A stretch of DNA of 64,000 bases, taken from assembly GCF_905475345.1 (NCBI RefSeq), contig NC_066593.1, positions 4,817,774 through 4,881,773 of the forward strand, in the 5' to 3' direction. The notes under the pieces are model-generated. The model was not told the DNA's origin, made no database searches, and saw only the letters and a list, made by a program, of their open reading frames with translations. The DNA is from Vespula vulgaris (Eukaryota; Arthropoda; Insecta; Hymenoptera; Vespidae). Position numbers and translations under genes: made by a program. Below are positions 1 through 11,208 of the stretch, one piece after another (position 1 is the stretch's first letter; every line of letters begins with the position of its first letter).

Positions 1-1350
1 AATTAAGACAAAATATTAATGATAATCACAACGACGATGTAAAAGTTTATATATGTGAATAATTTACTGACAGTTTTATTTCAATGCCAACATTTTTATC
101 ATTATTATAAAACATTACGTTTACATAATAGGAAATGTTCACGAAAACATTATTAACTATTTTTATTCTTCTTTTTTTGATAGTACAAATAAGAAATGAC
201 AAGAAACGTTCATTTCGATAAACAGGAATAAACTATTTACGATGCACCTGCGCCTTTTTATCGTTTCCTTTTTTAATTACCGACTGAGATTACCTTATTT
301 TATCACTCATGGTAAGATAGAAAAAAAATTTCATGAAGTTTAATATTTACTGCCAGTAAGTAAGGAAAACACCTTTAAATACAATCATTAATACGATCAT
401 TAATTATCTGTTGTGAATAAATTGCACAAAGTGTAATATGTCAGTAAATATAACCAAAATTTAAAGGAATATACTACTTGATACAATATATCTATGTAAT
501 TACAATAAATCTTTCTAATTCTATCGAAAGCAATAACCAATTAAGATTATTCTGTAATTTTATATGCCTATTTCGTGAAATATTTAATTTATACGAGTAT
601 AAAAGATAAGAAATGATGCATACAAATAAAATATTACATTATTGAAAACCATACGAAAAGATATCATAAAAGCTGTGTTTTTAGGTGACCTACATTGTAT
701 CTACAAGTACCATTACACCTAACGGTACTTTGAATATAAGTTTCCAATCATTCTCACGAACCACCTCATTTAAAAAAATATCTCGTTTAAATTATAATAT
801 TTATATAAACATATATAATAGAAATTTATTTTGAATTTATCTTGATTTTTTAAAACAATAAACGAAGATTTTATCAAGTAGCAAATAGGTTAAAAAATGT
901 TGACTTTGTCTTTGGACGTTCAGTGAATCGTTAGTTGCGAAAATAATGGAAAGAATGTTACCTACTTAGAATTCCAAAAGCATGTAAGCGAAAGTTCAGG
1001 TTTCTTAGGGAATGATTGTCAAATATAGGATCAAGTAAGTTAAACAAACACATATGTATACCGTGTACCGACAACACTACGTTAATTTTTTCGGCATATG
1101 CATCTATTTCTTCCGGGAAATACTTTCCCTATTCCCTTCCGAAGGAACTTTCTCAAAATACTTTTCATATCCCTCATTAATTTTAATGCGATACAGCGAT
1201 AATTCATATAATGTATTCAGGTCATTTTAATTAACAATAAAGAATCTAACTACCGAGAGAAATAGCGCGAAATTTGAATTGTCCAATACGCATTCTTCAC
1301 TGAAGATAAAAAAGACATTTGAAATAAATAATGATATAAGAAGAAAGAAC

Positions 1351-1410
<60 letters not shown>

Positions 1411-1735
1411 TGACAACTTTTCCTAACTGTACACGAACTTTCGATAAAGTATCAGAAAGGATGGGAGAAAAAATTGAAAAAGAAATTGAAAGATCATTGA
1501 AAAGAAAAGTATTCGGTTAAAGGAATTGATCATAGTAAAGAATATCGATGAGAGTGATTCTCCGTGGAGTGTATTTAATAAGAGAAAGAAGTGGAGGAAG
1601 GAAGGTAAATTGAAAGGGAGACCGGACATGTCGCGTCCCGCTTGTAAGACGAAAACGAGAAGGTATCGAACTCGGTCGACCACCCGTCGAAAATGCCTCT
1701 ACGAGATCGTAAAAGTGCCGCGTGTCCTCTTTGTG
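1..1735. other. AT-rich intergenic DNA, no gene seen
   Basis: No open frame with splice support or recognisable protein is visible. The stretch is AT-rich with short homopolymers. It holds a long (GA)n microsatellite at about 1353-1408. The 300 bases before the lectin promoter are more GC-rich. Small open frames between 1423 and 1798 on both strands show no protein-like composition. Confidence 0.6.
1353..1408. repeat. (GA)28 microsatellite
   Basis: About 28 uninterrupted GA dinucleotides, roughly 330 bp upstream of the lectin TATA box. It could act as a GAGA-factor-type nucleosome-excluding element, but that is inference. Confidence 0.95.
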
Positions 1736-1790
1736 TATATATAGGGGTACCATGAAGAAACCACTGCAGTTCTTCAACGAACGTTCTTTG
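1736..1790 (+). promoter_or_regulatory. TATA core promoter and short non-coding first exon of the lectin gene
   Basis: TATATATAG lies at 1736-1744. An initiator-like GCAGTTC lies about 30 bases downstream, with the A at 1768 as likely start site. A splice donor (TTTG|GTGAGC) follows at 1791. The next good acceptor (ATTTGCAG, ending 2374) begins the exon that carries the lectin start codon, so the first exon would be only about 23 nt and non-coding. TATA plus initiator with a tiny first exon is a layout common in insect cuticle and secreted-protein genes. Confidence 0.7.
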
Positions 1791-2405
1791 GTGAGCATCT
1801 ACAGAAATTAACTACTTTCCTGTCACATTTCTTTTTTTACTTTTTTTCTCTCATATTTCTCTTCTTTTTTTTTCTTTTTTTTTATTCTTTGTTTTTTTTT
1901 TTTTTCTTTCTTTCGTTAGTTCGCGCCAATTTTTTTGTGCTTAATCGATATCAAGACGTTTCGAGATAAATTTCGATTTAATATTTCGATATTCGATTGT
2001 TCATTTTACATTTTGATAACACTTTACATTCTCTTTATTTTTTTTTTCCTTTTTTTTCGTTCTCAAGTACAGTTGGAATTGTCATCTGTGTTGAATTGTC
2101 GCTCTTTGAAACCGGTTAAAAAGAAAGTCGCTTCTTTGGAAGTAAGGGCATTTATAAGCGATAGGTATCGATTGAGTATAATTTTTTTTTATTCCCAATC
2201 TTTTTCTTTTGAACGTTTCTTTCATAAAAAAATTTTAAGTAGAAAAGTCAAATTACAAAATTAAACTATACGATGATCATCGGTTGTTTAATTAATTGAT
2301 TATTTCTGAATTTAATTTGTTCTCATAATGAAGACAAAAAGAGAGACACGAAACAAAACATTAATTATTTGCAGATTCATTCTTCGACTCATAGGACAGA
2401 AGAAA

Positions 2406-3801
2406 ATGATAAAGTTTCTTCTCCTAGGTGCATTCGTGGCCCTATCGGCTGCACAATTTCAGCCCCAACCAACTGGAAGGATTCTGGAACCACCCATACC
2501 AGCATTGTGCGCACAACGTGAGTACTCTTAAATTTATTTTTATATTTAAACATTTATATAAAAAAGAATTTAATCCTGTTTAACTTCTCCATTGTTTACC
2601 GATAATTTATTGATACGGAAAGAAATTGATGTTCGAAGGAACGATCTCCGTAAAAGAAAAAATAACAAAAAAAACTGAATGCAATCTCATCGGATTACTG
2701 ATGCTATAAAAATAATATCAATGAAAAAAAAAAAGCAGTCGATAGAAAAAAAATATTAAACTCTTTACTACCTGTAAAAGGGTGTGGCCTTGTAAGAAGG
2801 TCAAGGTCTCTACCTGGTTCAAACAGGTTAAACTAAGAGCCATGTCCTACAGATCATAATAATCTCTAACTATCTTTCCTTTTTAAATTAAATAGAACAT
2901 GAAATATAAGAATAAACATTTTTTTATGCTTAACTTAAAAATAATTTGATAAATATATACGATGTAAATATGCAAAGTTGTACGCGTGCACGTTCCGGCT
3001 CGACGAAATGTGTGTTAATTGACGGAAGAAGGATACACAAATGAGTTTCTCATTGATATCAACACTTTTATAGAAAGTATGTACGACTTATCTACGTACG
3101 TGTTGGTATGAACAATGTTACGTGTCGTGAAACGCGAACGAATTTGAATTTTTAATGTTATCGCGGCTATATATGGTCAATGTAAGCCATCGAGGAATGT
3201 CAACTGGCACTTTCTCCTCCCTTTTGCTTTACCTGATGATTAACAAGATGACAAAGTTAAAGGGCGTTGACGCGCATATCATCATATGCAATCTTCGTGC
3301 TTCACTTTCCAAAAATACAAACCCTCGATTTATCGTTTAATAAACGAATGAATCTTTTTTCTCTATCTATGATATACCGAATGCATATTGATATATACAG
3401 CTAACTAAAAAGATACCGGTAGTTAGTGCCACATTAACATTTATGGTATCGAAACACCGTAGAAAAGAAATACTCTTATCACGTATTCCGAATGCAATTT
3501 ATGGAAGACTTTCTTATTCTTTATTTGGGAAAGTAGTTCCACAATTAGCATAGACCTTACAGTGCCAATGCCTAGGTCGTGACTATAGACTTGGAGGTCA
3601 CAAAAGACGACACTGATTTCGCAACTTTCACTTTAGAAGAATTGACATTTTCGTCGCGATGCTTTTGTTTACGAATGGAGAAAAAATTGTTTATTTATGA
3701 AATTAATATTCTTCTTTGGTTTTGTTTTTCAAAGGCTACTGCAATTCAATTTGTCAAATGTTAATCATAATTAGGAGATTCTTCCGTTTAATTACGGAAA
3801 A

Positions 3802-3840
<39 letters not shown>

Positions 3841-4616
3841 GCGAAACAAGATATACATGCACGAAAGTAAGAAAAATAAAGCAGAAAGATATTACGATAT
3901 ATTTTTTTAGGAACAATTCACGAACGCTTTAACGGAAAGGGTTACTATTATTCGTGGGCTGATCCTAGAACAAATGGACAAGAAGTCGACTGGCTTGCGG
4001 GTAGAAATTTTTGTAGACAGCGATGCATGGACCTTGTATCTTTGGAAACTTCGGCAGAAAATGAATTCATCAAGAGCCGCATTGTTCAAAGTACTCTTAT
4101 CTTTCTTATATACTTCCGATCGAATAACATTTAAATCTACGAAGGAACAAATTTTTTTTTAGATAAAGTGAAATACATTTGGACATCCGGTCGTCTCTGT
4201 GACTTTAAAGGGTGCGACAGGCCAGATCTTCAACCACTTCATATAAATGGTTGGTTCTGGACAGCTGAATTGCAAAAACTTGCACCAACTAATGATCGCA
4301 ATCAAAACGATTGGTCCGAGAGCGGCGGGTAAGTGACGATATATAAACTGATATATATATTTCAGAATTAAAAAATATTAATATGACTTTTTGAATTTAA
4401 TATTTTTATATCAGTATTGGCAAGCCTCAACCCGATAATCGTGAGGCCATCCAAGGTGGTGCTCCAGAAAATTGTTTGGCTGTTCTTAATCAATTTTATA
4501 ATGATGGTGTTAATTGGCATGATGTTGCTTGCCATCATAAGAAACCATGGGTATGCGAAGAGAATGATTCTCTTTTAAAATACGTTCGTTTTACCAATCC
4601 AAATCTCCGCGTTTAA
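2406..4616 (+). CDS. secreted C-type-lectin-like protein, possibly Schlaff/Clect27-like
   Basis: Four coding exons: 2406-2517, 3911-4090, 4163-4328, 4415-4616, giving 219 aa in frame. Residues 1-16 are a signal peptide (MIKFLLLGAFVALSAA), so the product is secreted. The rest is one C-type lectin-like domain with eight cysteines. It shows GRNFCRQRCMDL near the N-terminal half, WTSGRLCDFKGCDRP in the middle, and a C-terminal WHDVACHHKKPWVCEE matching the fold's W..D..C....CE signature. A QPD stands where lectins carry EPN/QPD, but the usual WND is WHD, so calcium and sugar binding are uncertain. The start at 2406 is preferred because an acceptor at 2373-2374 places the upstream in-frame ATG (2328) in an intron. 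Similarity to the Drosophila cuticle lectin Schlaff is from memory and moderate. Intron 1 (about 1.4 kb) contains a 30-base A run. Confidence 0.88.
3807..3836. repeat. poly(A) run of about 30 in lectin intron 1
   Basis: Uninterrupted A tract about 75 bases upstream of the exon 2 acceptor. No target-site duplication or attached retrosequence is evident, so it is called a simple repeat. Confidence 0.9.
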
Positions 4617-5126
4617 CTTTAAAATTTAAATGAAAATGTGACGAGTGGATAGACCATTATTATTTCAACTGTTACTCTTTTAAATTATAAGATTTCATAA
4701 GATTAAGTAACGCGACTGAATAGTGTGTAGCGCGATTATATTTATTGCAACAATTATTTCATTACTAAGTGCATTACTCATGTCACAGTACATTGTATGA
4801 GATATACTGATTCAAGCACATTGTTTTCTTCATACAATTTCAAAATACATGGAACATATTCGTATGAATATTCATATCATAGTCCATAAATATCATTAAT
4901 ATTTATCCTTTTCATATAACTAGTTTCACATCCAAAAAGATTCACAATAAATCTTTGAGGCACAAGTTATGAAATACATAAGAAAGATTATGTGAATATA
5001 CATATATTTAATCTTATATTACTGGTAAATATAGAAAGTTATTTCAGAAATACCACGTAAAAAACTTTTAATAATCTTGTAATTTAACAATCAAACGAAT
5101 ACAAATGAAATCTTACTACTATAAGA
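4617..5126. other. convergent 3' flanks of lectin and PIN4
   Basis: AT-rich DNA between two genes that meet tail to tail. It should hold the 3' UTRs and poly(A) sites of both. One AATAAA on the + strand near 4946 is a candidate signal for the lectin gene. No other structure was noticed. Confidence 0.6.
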
Positions 5127-5680
5127 TTATTTTTTACCTTCTACCATTATTATATGATAACCAAACTTCGTTTTAACTGGAGGATCCGTATAAATTGGAG
5201 AACTTAAATTAGAAATGGGCAGTGCAAAAGCTGCTTCTTGAAAAGGTCCAACCATAGAACCACGCGTCATCCATCCAAGATCCCCCTTAGAATACAATAT
5301 GGATAAGTACATTTTACTTTTATATTAAAATAATATAAGTGAAGAAAGAAAAGAAACATTTAGTACCCCAGATCGTGCTTTGTCTTCGCTATATGTTGCT
5401 GCTACTTCATTAAACTTTTGTCCAGCCTTTAGTTTTTCCATAGCTTCCAATATCTTAGATTGCTTTTCACATAATATGTGCCTAACCTATACGAATCAAT
5501 GAATTATATATAAAAGTATTCTATTGAACGAAGTATAAATACAAACATTGATTATATATATATATGTAAACATACTTTTACAGTAGATCCACCTTTTTTT
5601 TCTGCTTTTTCTCCTTTTCCACTTTCTTCCGAATTTTTGGATTTACCAGCTTTACCGCCGGCGTTCTTTTTTGGTGGCAT
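5127..5680 (-). CDS. PIN4: peptidyl-prolyl cis/trans isomerase PIN4 (parvulin-14)
   Basis: Three exons on the minus strand (5680-5576, 5486-5367, 5285-5127), all phase 0, encode 127 aa, close to the 131 aa of vertebrate parvulin-14. Residues 1-33 form a basic Gly/Lys/Ser-rich tail (MPPKKNAGGKAGKSK...), the nucleic-acid-binding region in this family. The rest is a single parvulin domain: VRHILCEK, KARSGGDLGWMTRGSM, VGPFQEAAFALP and the C-terminal TKFGYHIIMVEGKK are near identical to the animal family. The family isomerises X-Pro bonds and works in nucleus, pre-ribosomes and mitochondria. It lacks the WW domain of PIN1. The gene shares a 1.1-kb divergent promoter region with Cullin-4. Confidence 0.96.
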
Positions 5681-6783
5681 TCTTCAATATTCGAAGCTAT
5701 GAAAAATGTGTTAAAGATAACATGAATGACGTCATCAATCATTGAATAAAACCTAGATACGAGCTTTTATTTTCCTCTCTACTAACCTCTATTTTCAATC
5801 ACACAAATCACAGGTCCACATAAGTTTATAAACGATGTAGAAGGTATGTAAATTTGTCAATAAAAGTAACAATCATCGTCGTTTCGTTGCAGAGTAATTT
5901 CAACTTTCGAAAAGATCAGTAATCTCACGTGTATTCGATCTCACTAGATTTACTTTAAATTCATACGAATTCGTTAAAAACGTGAACAACATTACATCAT
6001 TGTGATACACCATTACTATATGGGTGTGTATAACGTCGCGGAAACGTTATGCTCACTTAGAACTCTTGTTTATAATAGTTAAATTAAGATGATAAACTGT
6101 GATCAAACTTCGTATAATCGCGAACACTCTCTCACTTGATGATCATCAACATTCATCTTTTGACATTTGCAAAATAAGTTCGCAGAACATCGATACATTT
6201 TCAAGCTAAGTAATTGGGAAAAAAAAAATATAGATAGAGAAAAATAGTGAATATATAAACGAAGGAAGAACAAATGAATAGTTCGTAGAAAAGAAATTTG
6301 TTTTGAATGAAAGAAACGAAAATTGAATTACGTTTGAAATATCAGCGGAATAATAACGAAAAGAGTAACGTTAATATCGCAATATCGACGCGCACGCGCA
6401 GTCGAGACGTCTCTCGTCGGCAGGCAATTGTCTCTCGGGAGATCCGTCACATATATGCATGTAGAGTACGTCCATATCGGGGGATAAATAAGAGCTTTTC
6501 CGCTCTCTTTCTCTGTCTCTTTCTCTTTCTCTTTTTCTTTCTTTTTCTCGAAAGTTGTATCGAAAAGGTACCTGATTAAAAAAAAAAAAAAAAAAAAAAA
6601 AAACAAAAAAGGAGAAGAAGAAAAAGAAAAAAGAAAGAAAACTACCGCGCGTGCGAGAAGTGGAAAGTGTGAGATACGATACTTCGTTTATTTAGCTTTG
6701 GAGTGCTTCACGAAGAAACGGCAAATAAACGAGTGGCTTTAAACCATCGATGCCGAGGGCCAGCGGCCGTGTGATGCGCGCAT
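5681..6783. promoter_or_regulatory. divergent promoter region between PIN4 and CUL4
   Basis: The start codons of PIN4 (minus) and CUL4 (plus) lie 1.1 kb apart, head to head. The CUL4-proximal half is CpG-richer and contains an exact NRF1-type 12-mer at 6389-6400. It also has CT runs at about 6515-6550 and a poly(A) tract at about 6579-6609, the last two probably inside the CUL4 5' UTR. Two overlapping open frames at 6307-6606 are low-complexity and antisense to each other, and are not called. Confidence 0.6.
6389..6400. promoter_or_regulatory. NRF1/Erect-wing type site
   Basis: CGCGCACGCGCA matches the YGCGCAYGCGCR consensus of NRF1 (insect homologue Erect wing) at every position. It lies about 390 bases upstream of the CUL4 start codon inside the divergent promoter. 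Binding is inferred. Confidence 0.55.
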
Positions 6784-9700
6784 ATGTCTAGACTCGGAGG
6801 TACCCAGGTTCTGGGCACAGCACAGCAGGTGAAGAGGACAACCGCCGAGCACACGGCGGTGCTTAACTTTGTTGGTGCCAAACGCAGCAAGCTGTCGTCT
6901 GCGGTCTCGCTTACAGAGATCGACGATATCGAGAAGATGACGGATACGGCCGCGGCGGCCACGGCCACGACCGATACCACACAGAAGAGGGCGAATTTTT
7001 CGGCGTTGACCGTTGCCAATCCGAATGGCGTAAGCAAGATTTCGCCAAGCTTAGCAAGTGCAAAGCCTGGCTCCGCGAGGAAGCTTGTCATCAAGAATTT
7101 CAAAAGTAAGAAAGGGTATACGGATGGGACGACTTAACCTCAAAGCAGCGCTTTTACTCTTCTTCTGTTATCCCTTAATCTTTCTTTTTCTGTCACATTG
7201 ACTTTCTATATTTTATTTTTTCTTTAACTTTTACACACACATATGCATTTTTTTTATTTATTTGCTTTATTATCATTATCTCTTATCTTTATTTCTAATT
7301 TTATAATATAAAATTTGTTCCGATTCCTTACTATCGTTTCTTTCCGCTCTCTCTCTTTTTCTCTCTGTTACTTTATATCTTTTTTTTTTTTGTTTATTTC
7401 ACCATCTACAATCTTTCTTCTCGCATATATCGCACCCTTCTAATAATTTTGATGACTCCGTCGAAAATTTTTAACGTCCTTCTTTTGTAACTAATAATAG
7501 GAGAACGACATAACCTATCCTGGCATCAATGCAAATTCATTGTCCGCACTTTAAACTGATGTTATGAATTTTAGGATTTTCATCGTTTGCTTCTCAACAT
7601 TTTGCGTCTTTAATTATTTATCCATATAAGATTTTATGTTGTGATATATTTTTTTTCTCGATGAATTTCGTAAAATTTCATCATTGTCATACGTTCTTTA
7701 ACGAGACGGGTTAATATTCTATAAATGAATCTACGTCGTTTTTATTTTATTTTTTGAAAACAATTTTGTAAAGATTTGAAATGAAACATATATAAAGTCA
7801 TGTACATATTCTATGTTATGCTTTAGTCTTTTATAGATAATAAAGTGATGGCAATGAAATTTATAGTAAAAAATATGTTAGAAAGTTTTTTATAAAGCGT
7901 TTATGTTATTTTCATGTGACATTTTTGTACACAATGTTGTTTTTCTGGAATGATCTGCAGCTATGAACATACATGAGATATCTAAAAATACATTTGTTCT
8001 AATGTATGTGTAAATCATGTACATGTGCTTTGCACTTGATATCAATTTATATAAACATGAGCAGGAAATACTTCATTATAAAAATTTTAAAAATAAATTG
8101 AAATATTAAAAAATATTTGTGCTTTCATGCATGTATCAAAGAATTACATTTTGTGGATTATAGTCTCTTTAAATGAAGCTTAAATGAAGAATAAAAAATT
8201 TCTATAAATATTCATAAATATCAATAAGTTATTGTATCATGTTTCTGTAGATAAACCAAAATTACCAGAAAATTATCAAGAACAAACATGGGAAAAGCTG
8301 CAAGAAGCTGTAATTGCCATACAAACAAGCAAAAGCATTCGTTATTCTTTAGAAGAACTTTACCAAGCTGTTGAGAACATGTGTAATCACAAAATGGCAT
8401 CAACTCTTTATGCCAATTTAACAATACTGACAGAATCACATGTTAAAGCTAACATTGAACAGTTTTTGGCAGAATCCATGGATAGACATATATTTTTGAA
8501 AAAAATGAATGAATGTTGGCAATCACATTGCAGGCAAATGATTATGATAAGAAGTATCTTTTTGTACCTGGATAGAACATATGTGTTACAAAATCCAAGT
8601 ATATCTTCAATTTGGTAGGCATTTCTTAAAATAGTACAATAAAAGTTATTTGATATTTGTACTAATGTGCTTAGTATACTACTAATGTAATTGTTTTTTT
8701 GCATATGTTTCTAGGGATATGGGATTACATTTGTTTAGATTACACATAGTACTGAATAATTTGGTGCAAACTCGTACTGTTGAAGGGTTACTTATGTTAA
8801 TTGAAAAAGAACGACAAGGGGATACAGTGGATAGAACTCTTTTAAAATCGTTATTAAGAATGTTGTCTGATTTACAAATTTACCAAGAGGCCTTTGAATC
8901 TAAGTATGTATCATACTAATTTACTATGCTAACATATTTATACTATATAATAATATAGAATTCTTTCTTCATAATGTATTATAAATAACTATATTTCATA
9001 GGTTCCTGGTAGCAACAGAGAGATTGTATGCAGCAGAGGGCCAAAGGTTAATGAATGAGCATGACGTTCCTGAATATTTAGCACATGTAGACAAACGCCT
9101 ACAAGAAGAAAATGAACGTTTATTACATTATCTTGATACATCAACAAAGTATGTATTCTTGCAATTATTGTTATTGTTATAATAAGTGTACTTAATATTT
9201 TATAACTAAATAATATTACATATATAATATTACTCAATAACTAAAAATATAATTTGTTTTCAGATGGTCTCTTATACATACGGTTGAGAAACAATTATTG
9301 TCCGAACATATTTCAAGTATTCTACAGAAGGGTTTAAGTGGTTTATTAGATGAAAATAGAATTAGCGATTTATCATTACTTTATAATTTATATAGTCGAG
9401 TAAAAAATGGTCTCGTCGAACTTTGTCTCAATTTTAATTGTTACATAAAGGTGTGTATATTGTTAAGTGTTTAATTTATATTTATATTATATTAATTTAT
9501 ATTATATGTAAAATAAGTTATTAAAAAATAATGCAATGGTTTTTGTTTTCTAGAAAAAAGGTAAAACAATAGTTATAGATCCAGAAAAAGATAAAACTAT
9601 GGTACAGGAACTCTTAGATTTTAAAGATAAAATGGACAATATTGTTAATACGTGTTTTCACAAAAACGAAAAATTTGCTAATAGTTTAAAGGAAGCTTTT

Positions 9701-11208
9701 GAAGCTTTCATAAATCAAAGAGCAAATAAACCTGCAGAATTAATAGGTACTATATTTAATGAATAGTATATTTCAATGACATTGAGTAATTCAATATTTT
9801 TCAAAATAATTAAAAAATTAATGTATATTTTTTGCTTCCTTTGCAGCAAAATTTGTCGATTGTAAACTACGCGCAGGTAATAAAGAAGCCACAGAAGAAG
9901 AATTAGAACGATTATTAGATAAAATTATGGTATTATTTCGTTTTATACATGGAAAGGACGTATTCGAAGCTTTTTACAAAAAAGATTTGGCGAAACGTTT
10001 ACTAGTAGGTAAATCTGCATCTGTTGATGCTGAAAAGTCGATGTTATCTAAATTAAAACAAGAATGTGGTGGAGGATTTACAAGTAAATTAGAAGGAATG
10101 TTCAAAGATATGGAACTAAGTAAAGATATTAATATTGCTTTCAAACAGGTAATCCATTATTCAATTGAAAATTTTTAAAGAGAAAATATTCAATTACAAC
10201 TCAAACTTTTGTTTTTATGATTTATAGTACGCAGGAAATCTGCAACATGAATTATCTGCAAGTAATTTAGACTTAACAGTCTCAATACTTACAATGGGAT
10301 ATTGGCCAACATATCCTGTAATGGAAGTTACACTGCCAACAGAAATGGTGCAGTATCAAGATGTATTTAATAAATTTTACTTAGGAAAGCATAGTGGAAG
10401 AAAGTTACAATGGCAACCTACTTTAGGACACTGCGTTTTAAAAGCTTGGTTTAATCAGGTATAATATAGCATAAGTATTATAAAACGTACGATTACGCAA
10501 ATTTTAATGGCATAATTTTTTTTACAGGGCAATAAAGAACTGCAGGTATCATTGTTTCAAGCATTAGTCTTAATATTATTTAATGATGCTGATAATCTTT
10601 CGTTGGAAGATATTAAAGCAGCAACTAACATTGAAGATGGCGAACTTAGAAGAACTTTACAATCTTTGGCTTGTGGGAAAGCTAGAGTTTTACAGAAACA
10701 TCCACGGGGAAGGGATGTCGCTGACAATGATAGATTTGTTTTTAATGCGGAATTTACGAATAAATTATTCAGAATTAAAATAAATCAAATACAAATGAAA
10801 GAAACGGTAAAATCTATATTACATTTTGATAACTAATCCTGTAACTTTTAATTAAAGTTACTTAATTAAATAAATTTATTAACAGAACGAAGAACAAAAA
10901 GCAACAGAGGAAAGAGTGTATCAAGACAGACAATATCAAATAGATGCCGCAATTGTCAGGATTATGAAAATGAGAAAAACACTTACGCACAATCTCCTTA
11001 TTAGTGAATTATACAATCAATTAAAGTTTCCTGTTAAGGTATGCACTTTAATATCATTATAAAACAATAATAGTAAATAACTAATTTTAAATATGTTTCT
11101 TCATATAACTAGCCTGCTGACTTAAAGAAGCGGATCGAGTCACTTATAGACAGGGATTACATGGAACGAGATAAAGATAATGCAAATCAGTACAACTATG
11201 TCGCGTAA
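6784..11208 (+). CDS. Cul4: Cullin-4, scaffold of CRL4 ubiquitin ligases
   Basis: Eleven exons: 6784-7105, 8251-8614, 8715-8903, 9002-9148, 9264-9450, 9554-9746, 9847-10148, 10228-10458, 10528-10806, 10886-11038, 11113-11208. They sum to 2463 nt, 820 aa. Residues 1-107 are a low-complexity Ala/Thr/Lys extension as in CUL4B-type proteins. Cullin repeats begin at KPKLPENYQEQTWEKLQEA, followed by MIMIRSIFLYLDRTYVLQ. The cullin homology region contains FRFIHGKDVFEAFYKKDLAK and SKLEGMFKDMELSKD. The C-terminal winged helix has the neddylation motif IVRIMKMRKTL, with the modified lysine at K766, and ends NQYNYVA. The protein bridges DDB1-DCAF receptors and Rbx1/E2 in nucleus and cytoplasm. Intron 1 is long (1.1 kb). 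A single CUL4 is normal for insects. Confidence 0.97.

Noticed and set aside
2328..2531. Open frame starting MKTKRETRNKT upstream of the lectin signal peptide
   Set aside because: An acceptor at 2373-2374 lies inside it, and a proper signal peptide begins at 2406, so the upstream ATG is intronic.
2785..2835. Possible tRNA-like segment with TGGTTCAAAC near a small hairpin
   Set aside because: No acceptor stem or anticodon arm can be paired; only a 5-bp local foldback.
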